Numbered from the stretch's first letter, positions 22,285 through 35,398 are shown. The stretch: 64,000 bases of DNA from Gracilariopsis chorda (GCA_003194525.1 NBIV01000091.1:124001-188000); one strand, 5' to 3'. Made by a program: numbers and translations. Notes: generated by a model not told the origin, from the sequence alone.

Positions 22285-25200
22285 CTTTTCGGAGCAGTAC
22301 CATATGATTGTAACAACAGAATAATAAGAGACTTATAACTATCAACTTTGTAACTGGGATACCCGCCGACCCAAGTGGAGCCATGACCAAATGGAAGGCA
22401 CCATGGCTGGATGTCCGTTGAGGTTCAGCGTCACCATCATGGGCCAAGTCTGCGACTACGGATAACCCCGCTATATTGGAAGCTTCCGAAAAAGTCAAAG
22501 TGTGGTCACAAAGACCAATGGAAAGGACGGACCTGATGTTTTTCGTTTGAAGGGATCCTCGTCGACCCAAGTGGTAAGGAACGGGAACAGTTCTGAGTGG
22601 TAGCTGAGCCAGTCGCAGTATGTTGCGGTCTACAGGGATAATCTGCAGCTGAACGCTTTGAATAAAAGGTTAAACGGGCCTTGACTGGTTTGGATTCTGC
22701 ACAATACGCCCGATGAATTCAGCCCATGAACCGTTAGGGACTCCCTGTACGTCTGACTTCTACTTACTCCCTAATAGGGAGTAAGTAGAAGTCAGACGTA
22801 CAACCATATGGAAGTAATAACCTCTTGGTTGGAGAAGATAACACACCGTTTTGGAAGATGTAACACCATCTGGGACCTTGGGTGAACGCGATGGAGAACA
22901 ACCATGCGCATGCACTTTCCCGTCGTGCCATCGATAAGGTGCGAAGGCTTGGAAAGGAACCACTACGCCTGCGTTGGTCCATGCCACACACACGACACCG
23001 CGCGCACGTGCAACCAAATGGTGGTGATCAAAAAATTCATGACTTTTTGAATTGCCGAGGTCAGTGCCAGACTATGCAATGCACGGTGCTTAAATAACTG
23101 ATTCAGTATACACTATTGTGTTTTGTGCACTGGTGCCAGCGTGATCTAAAAATCAAACTATTTTGAACGCTCCAGGGGTACAAACTGCGCATTCCCAGCC
23201 TCTGAAACGGCTTATTTTCGGAGATACAGACCAAAAGGTGATTCGACGTTCTTTATTCCATATGGAGAGATAAATTACGTATTGGGTTCTTTTATTCGCC
23301 TTGTCGGTAACCTCATGGCTGTGTGGCTGCGTACGACGGTACACACCGTTGAACGTTATGCGTAAGTGGCTGGTACTGTACATTGATGGTGGTTGACAGT
23401 GGACGCTTCAATCGCTGCGAGCCCATGTTGGTGTCACGCACCGCTTACTGCGCTCCTTCGGTGGCGTTATCCGTCAAACAGGGAGGTTTGGGACCAGCCA
23501 GAAGTGAAGGTACCAAAATGGTCTCGATAGGGAACCATCACAAAGCAGAGCTTGGTTCATTCCCACTAGGTCAACAAGGAGTTGAATGTGTGAAGGTGTC
23601 TAGTACGTTTTGTTGTCGCGTATTGGCCAAATTGGGATACTTGGAAACCTCTTGGAAGTAGAGTGGGCATGTGGCCAAATGGAGAAGCTATCACGCGGAA
23701 AAACCGTGACCGTCGGAAGGCTACCTCTAGGTTTGTTCTGACAATTTCTGATGGTGTTTATATCTTCTACTCGGGTATTTTGGCCAAGTGGTTATGAAGA
23801 ACTTGTATGCATAGCGACTGTTATATCGTCCATGGCAGGAAGTACCAAAAGGGGACAAACTGACCTTGGATAGCTGGATTTCAACCAATTTGGATAGCTC
23901 AACCAACTTTGTTCATATGTACCTTTTGGGTTTCCTTACTCACTTCAAGGAAGCCTCTACATGGCATTGTACCTACGGATGATGTGACCAGCTGAGGAAG
24001 GAAGGCGTCGTAACCGGTTGTGTAACACCCAACCTACTAGTTGAGGAGACATTAGTATTTACTGGGTACCAAACGGTGGTGTTCATCAGTGAATGCTTAC
24101 GTGGATGCCGATAGGTTTTTTCATCGTACGAAAAGGAACTTTATTGGTGTCGGGTACCTGGCCTTGCACGGACACAAACCGGTAAAACGCCAGCTGCATA
24201 GATCGGTAGGGAAGGCAAAAAGCGGCCAGGAAAAGAACGCATACCAAATGATAGGCTGGAGCAAACCCTAAGAGTTGTCTCAAGGTTCAAGCAAGGTCAC
24301 CATATGGCTACAAGACGATGATGACACCCAAAGATCTTTGATGTGGATAAGAAGATGTGGAACCCGAGGGACTAATTTGCCCCTCCATACTGGTGGAAAC
24401 GAACGGTGTCGGTTTCGGGTAGGGGATTCTACCGAAATGTCTCAGGAGACCGTCCGGGTTCCAGCGCACGTCATGTTCCTCTGTGCCTCGAGGTGTTTGA
24501 TTCCGACGCAGTTCCATTGTAGCGGGAGACCCCGTATTGTGCCGAGTTAAAACCGGGCTGAAGGCTATGAACGGTTTCAAAAGCGTAGTGAGCAACCTTT
24601 TGGGGCACTAACATAGTGCAAACCATTCCGCATGAGTGATCCAGATGAGATGATAACCATATCTTTTGGGAAATGAAGGATGGACCGGTGGAGAAACAGG
24701 AAGACTTTGGATAGCCCTGTCTCGGCACTACAACTATTGTTAATGAAGACGGAAATCGAGGGGAAGAATCCAAAGACAAGAGACTTAGTGGCAGGCACCG
24801 AATTGGACGCTATCCACACGATAGACAAGTAACCGATCGGATCAGTGGTAAAGCCCACCAAATGGTGTCGCGGAAAGGGAATGTTACCAAAATAGCGGCT
24901 TCACTGAAGGGATGAGAAGAAGAAAGAACTAACGGGTATGAAGAGAAGGAGGAAGCCAACTCGTGGGTTAGAATGGACCGCAAGAAAGATGCAATGATCA
25001 GCGTGTGCATCACCGAGTGGATGAATTTGCGCTCTGAACGGCAACCCACGCTCGAACCATCATCAAAATGGTTTACCAACATTGGCCACAGAGCCGCAGC
25101 GTACAGCCACGAAGGCGTGCCTGTCGATAAGAGAGGTTCTGTAATACTATGAGATCTGACAACGTCGGCAGTGCAACGCACGCTATACCAATTGTTTTGC

Positions 25201-25389
25201 ATGCCACGTGGGTTATAGTGGCTAACTAATTATAGTACTATTTTATTTAACTATTTTATATAGGTACAGACAGTCCGCTACTGTGGCGTGGAGCCATACC
25301 ACAAGGGCCAACCCCAACGTATGGTATGTAGCCGAGTGCACCGGAGGTTTAGCTTCACTTACCCTTAAGGTGGGTGCATCGCTCCCTAA
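22285..25389. other. Degenerate repeat-derived DNA, no clear gene
   Basis: Many short words resembling the Gypsy (CCAAATGG, CCAAAAGG) but no domain I can identify. One open stretch on the plus strand (about 24909-25152; ATG at 24973) encodes a plausible protein end (TEWMNLRSERQPTLEPSS) of unknown family. It also contains the near-perfect palindrome at 22746-22802. Confidence 0.45.
22746..22802. repeat. Perfect 27-base inverted repeat with 3-base loop
   Basis: Arms 22746-22772 and 22776-22802 pair completely around AAT. Flanking sequence is not inverted, so the symmetry stops sharply. It could be a hairpin left by a transposon end or repair event, or a fold-back cloning or assembly artefact. 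Confidence 0.85.
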
Positions 25390-25680
25390 GCACCTGTTGG
25401 CTAAGTGTGTTACGATTTGGTTTTCGCAGTAAACCTTCCGGTTTAGTTAAGACTGCTCAGTCACTAATAGCCCGTGTGCGCCTGCGCCGTACCACTAACA
25501 AATCCAGTTGGTTACAGTTAGCCAGCCTGGCTATATTGTGCCCGTAGTGGTTTGCTGCTGCCACCCCGACCCGGTTACCCAACTTCCACCCTTCAGGTTA
25601 AGCCCTTGCCACGCCCCCAGTAAAGGTTACCCAGACAGACTACCCAGCTGGTACTCGAAATCTAATTGTTTGTACCAAAA
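25390..25680 (+). repeat. Repeat copy 2, probable Gypsy LTR part
   Basis: Partner of 6779-7064. It could be the 3' LTR of the same Gypsy, or belong to a second, related element whose gag and protease remnants lie at 28-30 kb. Confidence 0.5.
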
Positions 25681-28200
25681 AATGAACTTGTACGGAGTTT
25701 CAATGGCTTGAAAATGGTTCTGTGCACTGCTGACACGAGATGTAGATGTGGAGTAGACCGCAAAGGTTGGTTTCGAATAGAAACTGGCTTTGTCAGTCCG
25801 TTCTACCCCGCAGTCTGCTTCAGACAATGCTTCGGATGAAGCATGCAGCATTAGCAGCACTGTAGCTGCCCTGTATTTCTACCTGGCGAATCTTGAGGTA
25901 CTTGTTCGAAGAGCACCTCGGCTCTTGAAGGCTGTGCGCATACTCTTCGACCGCAAAATGGACCGATCACTGAGTGCAGAGGGATCAGAGAACCCTTTTA
26001 AGCTCATCAGTAAGACCAAATGACAAACCTCAGCGGTTGCACGGAGATTGCTCCCAGAACTGTTGAAACATATTGAGCCATTCTTGAGCTACAATCTGAA
26101 ATGAACTATTGCAGATCGCGTTGCCGTTGTGGTTCAACGATACGTTTAGGAGCGCTTACCGGAGGAAATGTTCCAATTGATAACCCCAACCGCTCAATAG
26201 ACCGCAAAAGCCATCTCCTGACAAGTATGTCCAAACAGGTTTGATGCTGGACGTCGGCACAATCATCTAGCTCAGTATGAGGCAAATGCATTGCTGCCAC
26301 ACCTCTTCAAGTTTTAACTTGGCCGAGCGAGCTCAGCTGAACTACACAATGGAAGAAACGAGTAAAGTCAACAAGAACGTGGCCAACAAAGTGCGCCATG
26401 GTTCCATGCCTTTTGGTAGGCCTACATAAATTTATCCAAGCAGCAGTTCAGGTGAATCTTCCTTCTAAAGTATAAGAGCTTCAAAGGGCGCTAAATATGA
26501 TAATTTGGAGTCAGATTGCCCCCGGGCACGAAAAGATCCCCGTTGCAACATTGAAATGGACGTAGTCAAGGGGAAATCTGGGGTCTTGGTTATTTTCCCG
26601 AACGGTTCGGTAGTTTGCATCATGTGTAGTGCCCATATGAGTGTTGGCCTACTGAGATGGTGTTTTGGAGACGTGGGAAACGGCAGAGTCAGTTGCAGGC
26701 TGGCCATAGTAGTGGACGTGTACTACACATAGTGGTATGAGTTATAGCTAATCTTTTTTATTACTTTTACAATCATTTCTGGGATATTTACTACTTAGTG
26801 CGACTGCCCCACCACTGTCGCACCAGTAAACCACCCCCAACCAAGAGGTTCGGGCTCTAGACTTCGCTACCTTCGCAAGTGGTCTACTCTTGCAAGGAGA
26901 GATACTCCGTTACACGCAGATGTCAAACCCTCTCGCACAAGTAAAGCGCCCCATCATGGAAAGTGTTTTTACCAAAAATTGTGGTTTCGCCCTTGTATAA
27001 GATTTTACCCCGCCATCGCCACTTTGCTTTGTCACTCTCGTGAAATCGCCATTTTTACCGCTCGTTGTGTCTACACACTATTGTAGCTTTCCGAAATTTG
27101 TGGCTATGGCTTGCCCACCCTCGCACGTACCACCTCTTCTGGAACCGACAATTATACGAGAGAATTACAAGACGTACCGTTCTAACCAATAACAGAATCC
27201 TAACTACACCTTATCGTGCAGGTAGCAAAGAGCTTGCTGCGATCTTACACCTTACGCAGTGGTGTTATATCCATAAGGGCTCTGCAGCGTAGGTCCCCTC
27301 AGTTGAGGAAGATCCTGAACTTCTCTTACATGTTCACCGTCTCCGGATCTTGTGAGGAGCAATATCATTAAAATGAAGATTCTTTCGAGGTGTTGGCGGC
27401 CTTGCTCTCTTTCGAGGTAGGCTTGGCGACAAACCTCTCCATACCACATGTTATTCGGGTTTAAGACCGAGGTGGCTTCCGGCTAAAGCCACAAAAGTGC
27501 TACCGGGAATCAAGTTACCAGCAGATGGACGTATTAAAAAAGTCAGTGTAATCTTTGTTCTGATCAATGGAGAATCCAGACAGAAATATGGGAAAAGGGG
27601 AAAACGAACCAAGGAGAGTGGTACTACCTGGCAAGTCGCGCAAAACGTCGAAAGAGATCCGACGGTGAGGACGTTGCTTACTCGGCCAGAATGGCAAACG
27701 TCAATACTGAGTCGAACGAATATCTGTTAACACAATAGAAAGTAACCAAAACGGTTATAACAGTTGACACTGGGCAAACCCACGGGGTAAGATAGATCAA
27801 TGGTTTTGGTTGATACTGTACTAGTGCATATACCGAGAGCGGACGCGATGAATTCCCAAGAGAAGTAGGTCACTTTGCGTAGGCCATAGAAATAGAGCTG
27901 AGTCATCGTTTAGCTTTACTTCAGAGTGGAAATGCAGGGCCGTCCTCCCCTAAGTACTACCGGGTCATAATAAGACGAGGAATACTACTGCTATAGTGTG
28001 CCAAATGTGTCGTTTGTGTGACTCAGCAGCATGGCTAGCCACGGCGCAACACGACACATGTGAATCGTGCCAGCCAAAAATAACGACCGTACGCTTGCAA
28101 CGCGTCCATCTGTTCCACATATCACAGAAATCATCCACGAAGGGTCTAAAAATGCCAATGAAACTATTATAGAAGTCCACCCAAACATTCGAAGGGTTCA
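25681..28200. other. Degenerate DNA between repeat copy 2 and second gag
   Basis: No domain recognised. Around 26750-27080 a pyrimidine-rich stretch shares short words with 25210-25290 and may be a diverged LTR of the second Gypsy copy. A 77-codon ORF (25790-26023) is of unknown origin. Confidence 0.35.
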
Positions 28201-30260
28201 CTCATACCTGAGCTGAACCGATGCCACGTCGGTACCAAACCATTCATGATCAACGTTGCCTAGAGATTATGCGCATATGCATTGCTCGATACCTTTTACT
28301 TAAACGAAGAAACCATGCCCCTCTGTTTCAGACTGATACAACGACCAGTCTGACACCTTCAATGCCGTTTCTAGAAGTGAGACAGATACTGAGTCCAACC
28401 GAGCTGGACGCACAGGCTGTATGGAACTCTGTCATTAGCGTTCAGACTGGGCATCTTCCAGATGAATCAAGCCTTTGAACGAACTTCTCATGACATCAGT
28501 AAAGTACAGCACAAGTCACTTCAACAACTGCAGCCAGAAGTATGAATCACGTGTATCTGGGAACGTAAAGAGGTAGCGAAAGGCAATAAATGTCTGAATG
28601 AAATCACAATCCCTATCCAGAGCCGATTCTATATCCGTTCTCAGTTTTCTTTAGCAATTTAAAACTGCTCGTAACCACAAATGACTTTCCAAAGACCCAA
28701 AACTTCGGTGCTTTCAGCTCCCCCTGTCCGCAACGGGTCATGCTTTGATTCAACCTCTGCGTATGGGAGAGTTGGATGCCTTTGAAGTAGGACGTGTCAA
28801 ATTGTTCTGATCGTACTCTGAGATTGTCATCCTTTTGTTGACAGCGTACGATACAGATGAACTCAATGCCAATGGGTACGAGAATTTCATTTTCTGCCAG
28901 GTCTTTTAGAATTTCCAAGACAAAATACTCGCAGAAATCGTGGGTGATGGCCCCCCATTGCGTCATCAGTTTCTCTGATTGGCACGTAAGGTATCTCTTC
29001 GTTGAGCACTTATTGCAATTTATACGGGAAAAGTTGAGGAAGCACATCAACACGCGCCCCAAAATGTGGTACGACGTCCTGGCATGGTACGTTCAGTCAT
29101 AAAATGACACCCCATGGTTGTCGCCATATTACTCAGCGTACTATACCTGCGGCCTTCCAGACATCTGGACAGAAAGCGTAAAGCCCTCAAAGTCGTACAG
29201 ATACAACAACATAGGATTCAGATGATGACGAAGCATTCCTAGCCTTCATGTTAGGCGGCTCCACTGCATCTCCGAGCACGACGCCGTTGTCCACAATAAC
29301 GTCGAACCGTTCGGAACAATCGCCGCCATAATTCATTGGAACGCCACCACAGTAGTACCCACGCCATAGCTGCTAAACTAAAAGCAGTTAGGGGAGCACC
29401 CGTGTCAGCTGTCTTCATCAAGAGATCTGGACTAGTGTAAGATGATCCCCCCGAATTTCTGTGAGATTTTACTAGCGCCGTGGGAAAGGACTACCAGTTT
29501 TGCAAGAACGAGAGGTCCTACTATCGCAACAGCCCCCAAAGGAACGACATTGACGTGCGAAACCGACCAGAAGCCGACGCCCAAAGTATCAGAAACACCA
29601 CTTACGACTCCATTCCCTGTTCGGTAATGTGTATTGGATGCCCCACCACCCCCGACTCAGAAAAAAGCATGGGAGGAAACTAGAGGCAATGCCCCTCTGA
29701 ACTCGAAGCGCCTTGACAAAATTAACTTTTTCAGCTCCTCACCCGATTCGCACGAAGTGTACCTTTTGGATGAGTAGGAGCCGATTACCCCAGTAATTAT
29801 TTCATAGAGTATACATTAAGGTAAGCTTTTCAGTAGGCTTTCCAGCTAGGCCATGTATGCCATTACTGAAGTACTTGATACAGGATCCACCCCGAATCTC
29901 ATGCAGGAACTTCAGCTTCACATGCACTAGGACGGGTGCTCACAACGTCGTAGTTTCACAAATATCACGAAGGCCTTACGGAATCGTATGGAAATCCACG
30001 GTCTCGTTCACTTTCTCATTCAAATTAGAACACTGGTTGGGATTCTGTTCTGGCTTCCCATAGGCTGGCAGCTAGTTGCATTCTGGGTACTTTCGTTATC
30101 AAAAAGTACGTCCTGGCAACTCCAAAATCCAAACCGACAATAATTCATCCTTCATTCTTTGCACGTAAGATGCAGTCACTCGCCAGTCGGTTCTCGAGAC
30201 CCCCGGAATGGCACGTACAAATAACCACACCAAGAATCCGTCCGTTTATATGATTCTTGG
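28201..30260 (+). pseudogene. Second Gypsy copy: gag and protease fragments
   Basis: Near 28800-28960 a broken plus-strand frame resembles the gag stretch of the first copy at about 8490-8650 (SYSEIVILLLTAYDTDEL against RTYPQVVNYLLDTYATN). The protease lies at about 29850-30260: LDTGSTPNLM, then in another frame CILGTFVIKKYVLATPKSK. Distances between gag and protease are close to those of the first copy. No reverse transcriptase follows, so the element is 3'-truncated or decayed beyond recognition. Confidence 0.6.
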
Positions 30261-32797
30261 TTTGTTCGGATGACGATGCAATGTTTCTTTGCGAGTATCC
30301 GACAATCGTTTGATCATTGCTGTACCAAATTGAAGTGTTCGTCAACGTTGTAAGTCATATAGAACGTGTATATTGGAGCCACTGGTGTCCGGCCAATATG
30401 TCAAAAGTTCTTTGGAATGACGAAGTTGTCGTGTTATATTGACAGCGTGACACAAAGATTTGAACTGGGTTTTCGCGTGTAGCAGATGGGCCAACTCATC
30501 ATTTCAAGACATTAAGTAGAATCAATTTAGATGGTACACAAACGTTGGAATGTATACTAGAGACAACTATTCTCAAAATAATCTCTCCCTTATGTAGATT
30601 TGTTGACGTATTATGGGGTAGTTCTTGATTTAAAGGAGGCCTTGAGCCAGTGAACATGCGCGCACGCCCCCTTCAGCGCGTGCAAAAACCTTTCTGGGTG
30701 CAACGCCTCCTCCATTCAAAACCTTCACCACTACTAGCCACAACAGCAGCAGCATCAGCAGCAAAGTGTAGAGCTCATTGGCTGCTGTTATATGTTGAAT
30801 GCAGCAGCTGCTCTATGGCTGGGACTGCAGTCATTTTGGCAGTGACAGCTAAATACAATCCACTGTACTGTACACAGACTACTACAGTGAATGCCAATCA
30901 CCAACGCGCAGGTGCTCCATTGCAACTCCATTCCATATTCAATCTCGGCGCCTCGTCCCTTATTGGTTTGTAGTCCGTTTGCCAGTGATAGCGAGCAAAA
31001 TTGGCATGCCGATCCCAGGGCCCAGGGAGTCATCCTCATTCACTAGCGTGCAGCGCCGCCCGCAGCCAAATGCCGCTTCTACTTGTCTCCTTCCCTTACA
31101 GATTTGTAGAGGGCTGGTAGTGCCATTTAACAGGCTTTTCTAGTGAAAACAACCCATTGCGTGTGAGGAAAGAATTAGCTGCTGCGATTCTTCTGCAAGT
31201 GTAAACGGCCAGTGCCCATGAAAAAGATCGGAGGTTACAATCTAGACATTGTTAAGTTCAAAAATTCTGCTCTGGTTGGGGAGTCGGTATTGATGTAGTT
31301 CTGTGTACATGTCGACTGGTCTGGGCTCAACTGTGAAATACAAACGGGCTGATTCTGCTCTCAGTTCAAGAAGTGGAGCCGAAGCCCTAGAAGATGCGAG
31401 GTTTGGAAATGCAATTCTGTGTCTTACTCTATATAGGTGTTTTTTTTGCGATCGGTCCCAAGTATTGTTACAAATTTTGTCCAACAATTGACGCTATTCA
31501 TGAGAATACTTGCGCAGCCAAACTCTCGTTGGCCTGAAATCACGTGTGAGGGCAATGTTAAGTGGTGGAACGTCGCCTGAAGGACCGGATGACAATGGAG
31601 CGCAAACGATGTTAAATTCTTCTCCACCGCACCCCCTAGTTTTCAGGTACCTGTTTCAGACATTTGAAATTTGCTGGCGACTTTAATCATGTTTTCAACG
31701 GCATTACGGATGTAGTCGTGCTGTGCTAAGTAAACTGGATCTAGTAATGATGGGTGTGGAAAGGGGTTTTCTTTGCACCCTACCGTGTTGTAGTTAACCA
31801 TAGAAAGTTCAGTTCTGAATGATTTGATTCGTTCGTGTTAGTCCCGTTAAAACGGGCAATCATGATGCAACTGACTTATTTGTTCGCAAAGAAGCCATAG
31901 AACTCCGGATCAAGATGTCGCTTCAGTCTTCAAAGACTTTGTCACCAGAGAGAAGAAAGCAGCGGACCTCCTCAAGAATGCTGCCGCCGAGTCCGATGAA
32001 GTGGAGGCTCCTCAAAGAGTCGATCGGCTGCCCAAGGGGGTTCAGGCAATAAAGAAGGAGATATCTGCTCTCCGCTCTGGTAAGGCTATGGCTACCCCTA
32101 AAAGAAATAGAAAACCCCAAAAGGAGGGCAAGAAAACCCCTAAACCCCTAACCTTGTCCCTTTCTTTCCAGTTTGCCCGGGAGCTTTGATATTGCTTCCC
32201 CGAGGCATTCTTGAAGTGAAGTTCTTATAGCAGATCAGTACGCTTCAATCAAAGCAAACCCGCTGTTGTGAAGGAGTGTGTTTGTGTCAACGACTATATG
32301 CTGCAGTACCAGGTGTTCAATGAGAAACTGTTTGTATACTAGATCTTAGTTTGCGAGAAGACATGGAATGTTCATTAAAGCCAAGATTCCGAATGCAAGG
32401 TGTAGGATAGTGCGTGGTACAGTCCAAGCCCTGGAGAAGAAAATTGCTCCGTTTGGTCATTTCTGCCCTCCCAGGGATCCACCAAAAGGCAAGCCTTGCC
32501 CTTAGTCGACCTCTTCTTAATGGGTTATTCCTGATTAGCATTTTGTGTCGCACACAAAGTCCATGAAAACATTGCCAGCAATGATACCGCGTATTAGAAC
32601 GAGAGCATTTGTGTACTCGCATTTTTCATGCGAACATGGATTAGAACACGCTCAACTGCCGAGGGCACAGATTAGCAAGCTTTCAAAATCGGGGCAATTC
32701 AGAGCGTGCGACGGCTCACGATGCAGGATTGACGGCTTTCTGCACCTTAACAGCACAGGTTTAGCCGTTACCGTCCCCTCCTCTTTACATCGTCGCC
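30261..32797. other. No clear gene; short coding-like stretches
   Basis: A 107-codon ORF at 30650-30973 starts with ATG but is compositionally simple (CAG/GCA-rich). At about 31913-32188 an open frame without an early ATG encodes a lysine-rich, probably helical stretch (VFKDFVTREKKAADLLKNA, KEISALRSGKA) that may be part of a degraded gene. I recognise no family. Confidence 0.4.
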
Positions 32798-33964
32798 ATG
32801 CTCCGCATTCTCCTCCTTTGCCTCTCCAAAAGCAATCGACTGCGCCAAATCGACAACGAACCCTTCCGCCACCACATCTCGGCAACTGCGCGACGCCATC
32901 GCGACAGACGTATCCCTCGGGTAGCGCTACAGGATTCACACTCATCTCCGTTTATGACTCTATTCCTGTCGGGTAATGATCAAGCTCTTATCACACTCAC
33001 TGGTTTCGATCATAATGCCTTCGATTATATTCTAAACAAGTTCGCGCCACTTTACGGTATATACTCCCCGTACTCTATCACTGGGATGGTAACTCGCCTC
33101 CAGCGCCCCGCACGAAGACCGAGATCGCTGACAGCTTTGCAGTGTCTCGGTCTGGTGCTGAGTTGGGGCAGAACGCGAGGGTCTACCATGGTCTTGTGCA
33201 TGTTGTTCGGCATATCAGCATCGGTATGCTCGCTGTTTCTTCGTTTCTGGAGGCGACTTGTGTTGCGGGCATTGAAGGATGATGATAACGCAGCTGTCAG
33301 AATGCCAACAGCTGAGGAAATAGAGGCCTTTCAAAATGCATTCTCTGCCAATTACTCTACCCTAGGTGATGTTTATGCTGTAGCAGATGGTTTGAAGCTT
33401 TACTTGGAGCAATCTGGGGACTGCGTAATTCAGAATATGTTCTATAATGGATGGACGCATGATCATTACGTCGGCAACGTCTTCGTGTTTGCTCCAAATG
33501 GATGCATCATTGCATGCGCAACAAACGCTCCAGGAGCCATGCGTGACTCTACTATAGCTGAATAGGGAAACATTTATTCGAAACTAGAGGCCTGCTACGA
33601 AAACTACGGAGGGCGATGTGTCGTGGACTCCGCTTTTTGTAAGGGACAGTACCCATTTCTTATTAAGTCTGCACAGGATCATTTCAGCTCGGCTGTTTAC
33701 GCTTTAGATGTCGTACGCATGTGCCAAGCAACGTCTGCAAGGCAGGCATCCGAATGGGGAATGCGTGGATTTCAAGGAACGTTTCCTCGCCTCAAGGACC
33801 GAATGCCGTACGAGGAGAGAGGCGAACGTAAGCTAATTTTACTTTCAGTGGTTCGGCTATTCAACCTTCGGGCAAGACTGGTGGGGATTAATCAAATCTT
33901 ATCATCTTATATGCCACACATGGGCGCAGAAGCAAACCATCTATTGTTCTCTATGAATCCGTAA
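32798..33964 (+). pseudogene. Second Harbinger-type transposase, one stop codon
   Basis: ATG at 32798. DDE motifs: YAVADGLK (first Asp), CVVDSAFC (second Asp), SEWGMRGFQGTFPRLK (Glu and following basic block). One in-frame TAG at 33563-33565 lies between the first two catalytic Asp residues; apart from it the 388-codon frame is open, so the gene has recently died or the stop is a polymorphism. It is convergent with a SANT gene on the minus strand, stop codons only 6 bases apart. It is clearly related in layout and motifs to 20548-21735. Confidence 0.8.
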
Positions 33965-33970
33965 AACAAG

Positions 33971-35398
33971 CTACTTCTTCACCAGCGACATCATCAACAT
34001 CTCCATCATACGTTCATGTCGCTTGGTCTCTTCCTGCCGAATTGCTCGCTCCTCTGCCCGCTGCGCCGCTCTTTCTTTCCTCTCTTCCTCTCGTTCGGCC
34101 TCCCGTCGAAGGCGCTCTTCACGCTGTTCCTGTCTCCATTTCTTTTCTTCCTCACGCTCTATAGATCTCATCGCCTTGTCCTCGTCCCGCCTCGCCTGAT
34201 CCTGCATCATCTGTAGCTTGTAAAGCTCAATCAGGTCAGCACTCGAGCTTCCTGGCGTCTCTTTTGCCCCCCTCTTACGCACGATAGGGCGTGCACTGGA
34301 AGGGCTCGGTGATTTTAGGGGGGTGTTCTCGCGCGCGCCGTCTGCTGAATGCAGTACTTCTGCGCCGCTAGGGCCGTCATCGAAAGGATTAGTCTCCGGC
34401 TCCTCGTCGCAGGAATCAAATGCACAAAGGATATCATCCGAATCTTCACCTTCCCCGATGTCCGCACGTTCTGTCATACTGTAACGAATACGTTTAGCTT
34501 TCTCAACATCTGGAGGAATGGTAGGATCCCCAGTTGGGATCCTGCAGCGATGAAGAGAGGCACATTTACGCTTCAAGCTGTCCACGGTGCGCTTATACTC
34601 GGTGTATCTTTCCGAATGAAGCCGGACGATATGGTCCCATTCCTCCTTAGCGAGCGGCAAATGTTCTTCTAGAAGCTCCAGTAAATTGTCTACTTCCTGC
34701 CTTGAAAATCCCGAGCCGCGCCCCCCACTCCTCTCGATCGTCTTCTTCCTCTTACGAATTCCACCCACTACCCTCGAAGCCGACTTTCGGCCTCCTCTCT
34801 GCTGCCGTGCAGCAGCATGAGAGGGTACATTTCTCGTCGCTGCGGCCCCGGAGAAAGTGTTGGAGAGTTTCCGGCGCGTTGGTGGGGATGCGCTAGTCGC
34901 AGCGGCATCGGGCGTAAAAGACGGCAATGCACCTTGCGCGTGAGGCATAGGCGTCTCGGAGGAAGGCTGGGATGGCGATGCGGAGCGAACTTGCGGCAGA
35001 GTCGCGACCGAAGGGCTTTGGTGACGTGACAGAGAAGCTTGTGTTCTCCCGGGGTTGCATTCCGAAGAGCGTTGTACGGAGAGCGGAGCCCGTATGAAAG
35101 GAGAAGAGGGAAGCGGTGGGGGCTCAGGGAAGCTCTCCGAAGGATCGTGGAGCGGGTGTTGTGCGTAGGCGGTATCTTGACCGGCGGGTGGGGCAGGGGC
35201 AAAATCCGCTTGGCCGGAGGAAGTCATTCTGCACGTGCGAGAAGGTGCCCGGCGGGAGGTAGTCGGTGTTGGAAGGGGGGTAGGCGAAGGTTGGTGGACA
35301 CAGCTGGCACAAAAAGTGGCGAGTGGGAATTTGTGTACAGCACAAATCAACCTCGCACGTGGGCGAGCGCCAACCACGGAGAAAAAATGCGCATACAT
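33971..35398 (-). CDS. SANT/MYB-like Harbinger accessory protein, up to 475 aa
   Basis: Partner of the adjacent transposase. The first ATG is at 35398, but residues 1-57 look like fortuitous extension and the ATG at 35227 (MTSSGQADFAP) is the likelier start. A long Ser/Pro-rich region precedes a basic patch (GGIRKRKKTIER), then a SANT-like domain (FSRQEVDNLLELLEEHLP, EEWDHIVRLH) and the motif TGDPTIPPDVEKAKRI, nearly identical to that at 13761-14519. After an acidic stretch, the C-terminus is a long Arg/Glu coiled coil (REERLRREAEREEERKERAA) that may mediate oligomerisation. The frame is intact. Confidence 0.78.
   Translation of the reverse strand: MYAHFFSVVGARPRARLICAVHKFPLATFCASCVHQPSPTPLPTPTTSRRAPSRTCRMTSSGQADFAPAPPAGQDTAYAQHPLHDPSESFPEPPPLPSSPFIRAPLSVQRSSECNPGRTQASLSRHQSPSVATLPQVRSASPSQPSSETPMPHAQGALPSFTPDAAATSASPPTRRKLSNTFSGAAATRNVPSHAAARQQRGGRKSASRVVGGIRKRKKTIERSGGRGSGFSRQEVDNLLELLEEHLPLAKEEWDHIVRLHSERYTEYKRTVDSLKRKCASLHRCRIPTGDPTIPPDVEKAKRIRYSMTERADIGEGEDSDDILCAFDSCDEEPETNPFDDGPSGAEVLHSADGARENTPLKSPSPSSARPIVRKRGAKETPGSSSADLIELYKLQMMQDQARRDEDKAMRSIEREEEKKWRQEQREERLRREAEREEERKERAAQRAEERAIRQEETKRHERMMEMLMMSLVKK

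Noticed and set aside
22285..25389. Envelope-like third gene of the Gypsy
   Set aside because: No signal peptide, furin-like site or membrane anchor seen in any frame.
28613..29062. 149-codon minus-strand ORF
   Set aside because: The plus strand of the same DNA resembles the gag of the first Gypsy copy, so this frame is probably antisense to a decayed gag.
25681..30640. Functional second Gypsy element
   Set aside because: Only gag and protease traces are seen; no reverse transcriptase or integrase follows.
32130..32160. Telomere-like CCCCTAAACCCCTAACC
   Set aside because: Only two units, and within a longer open frame; too short for a telomere or interstitial array.
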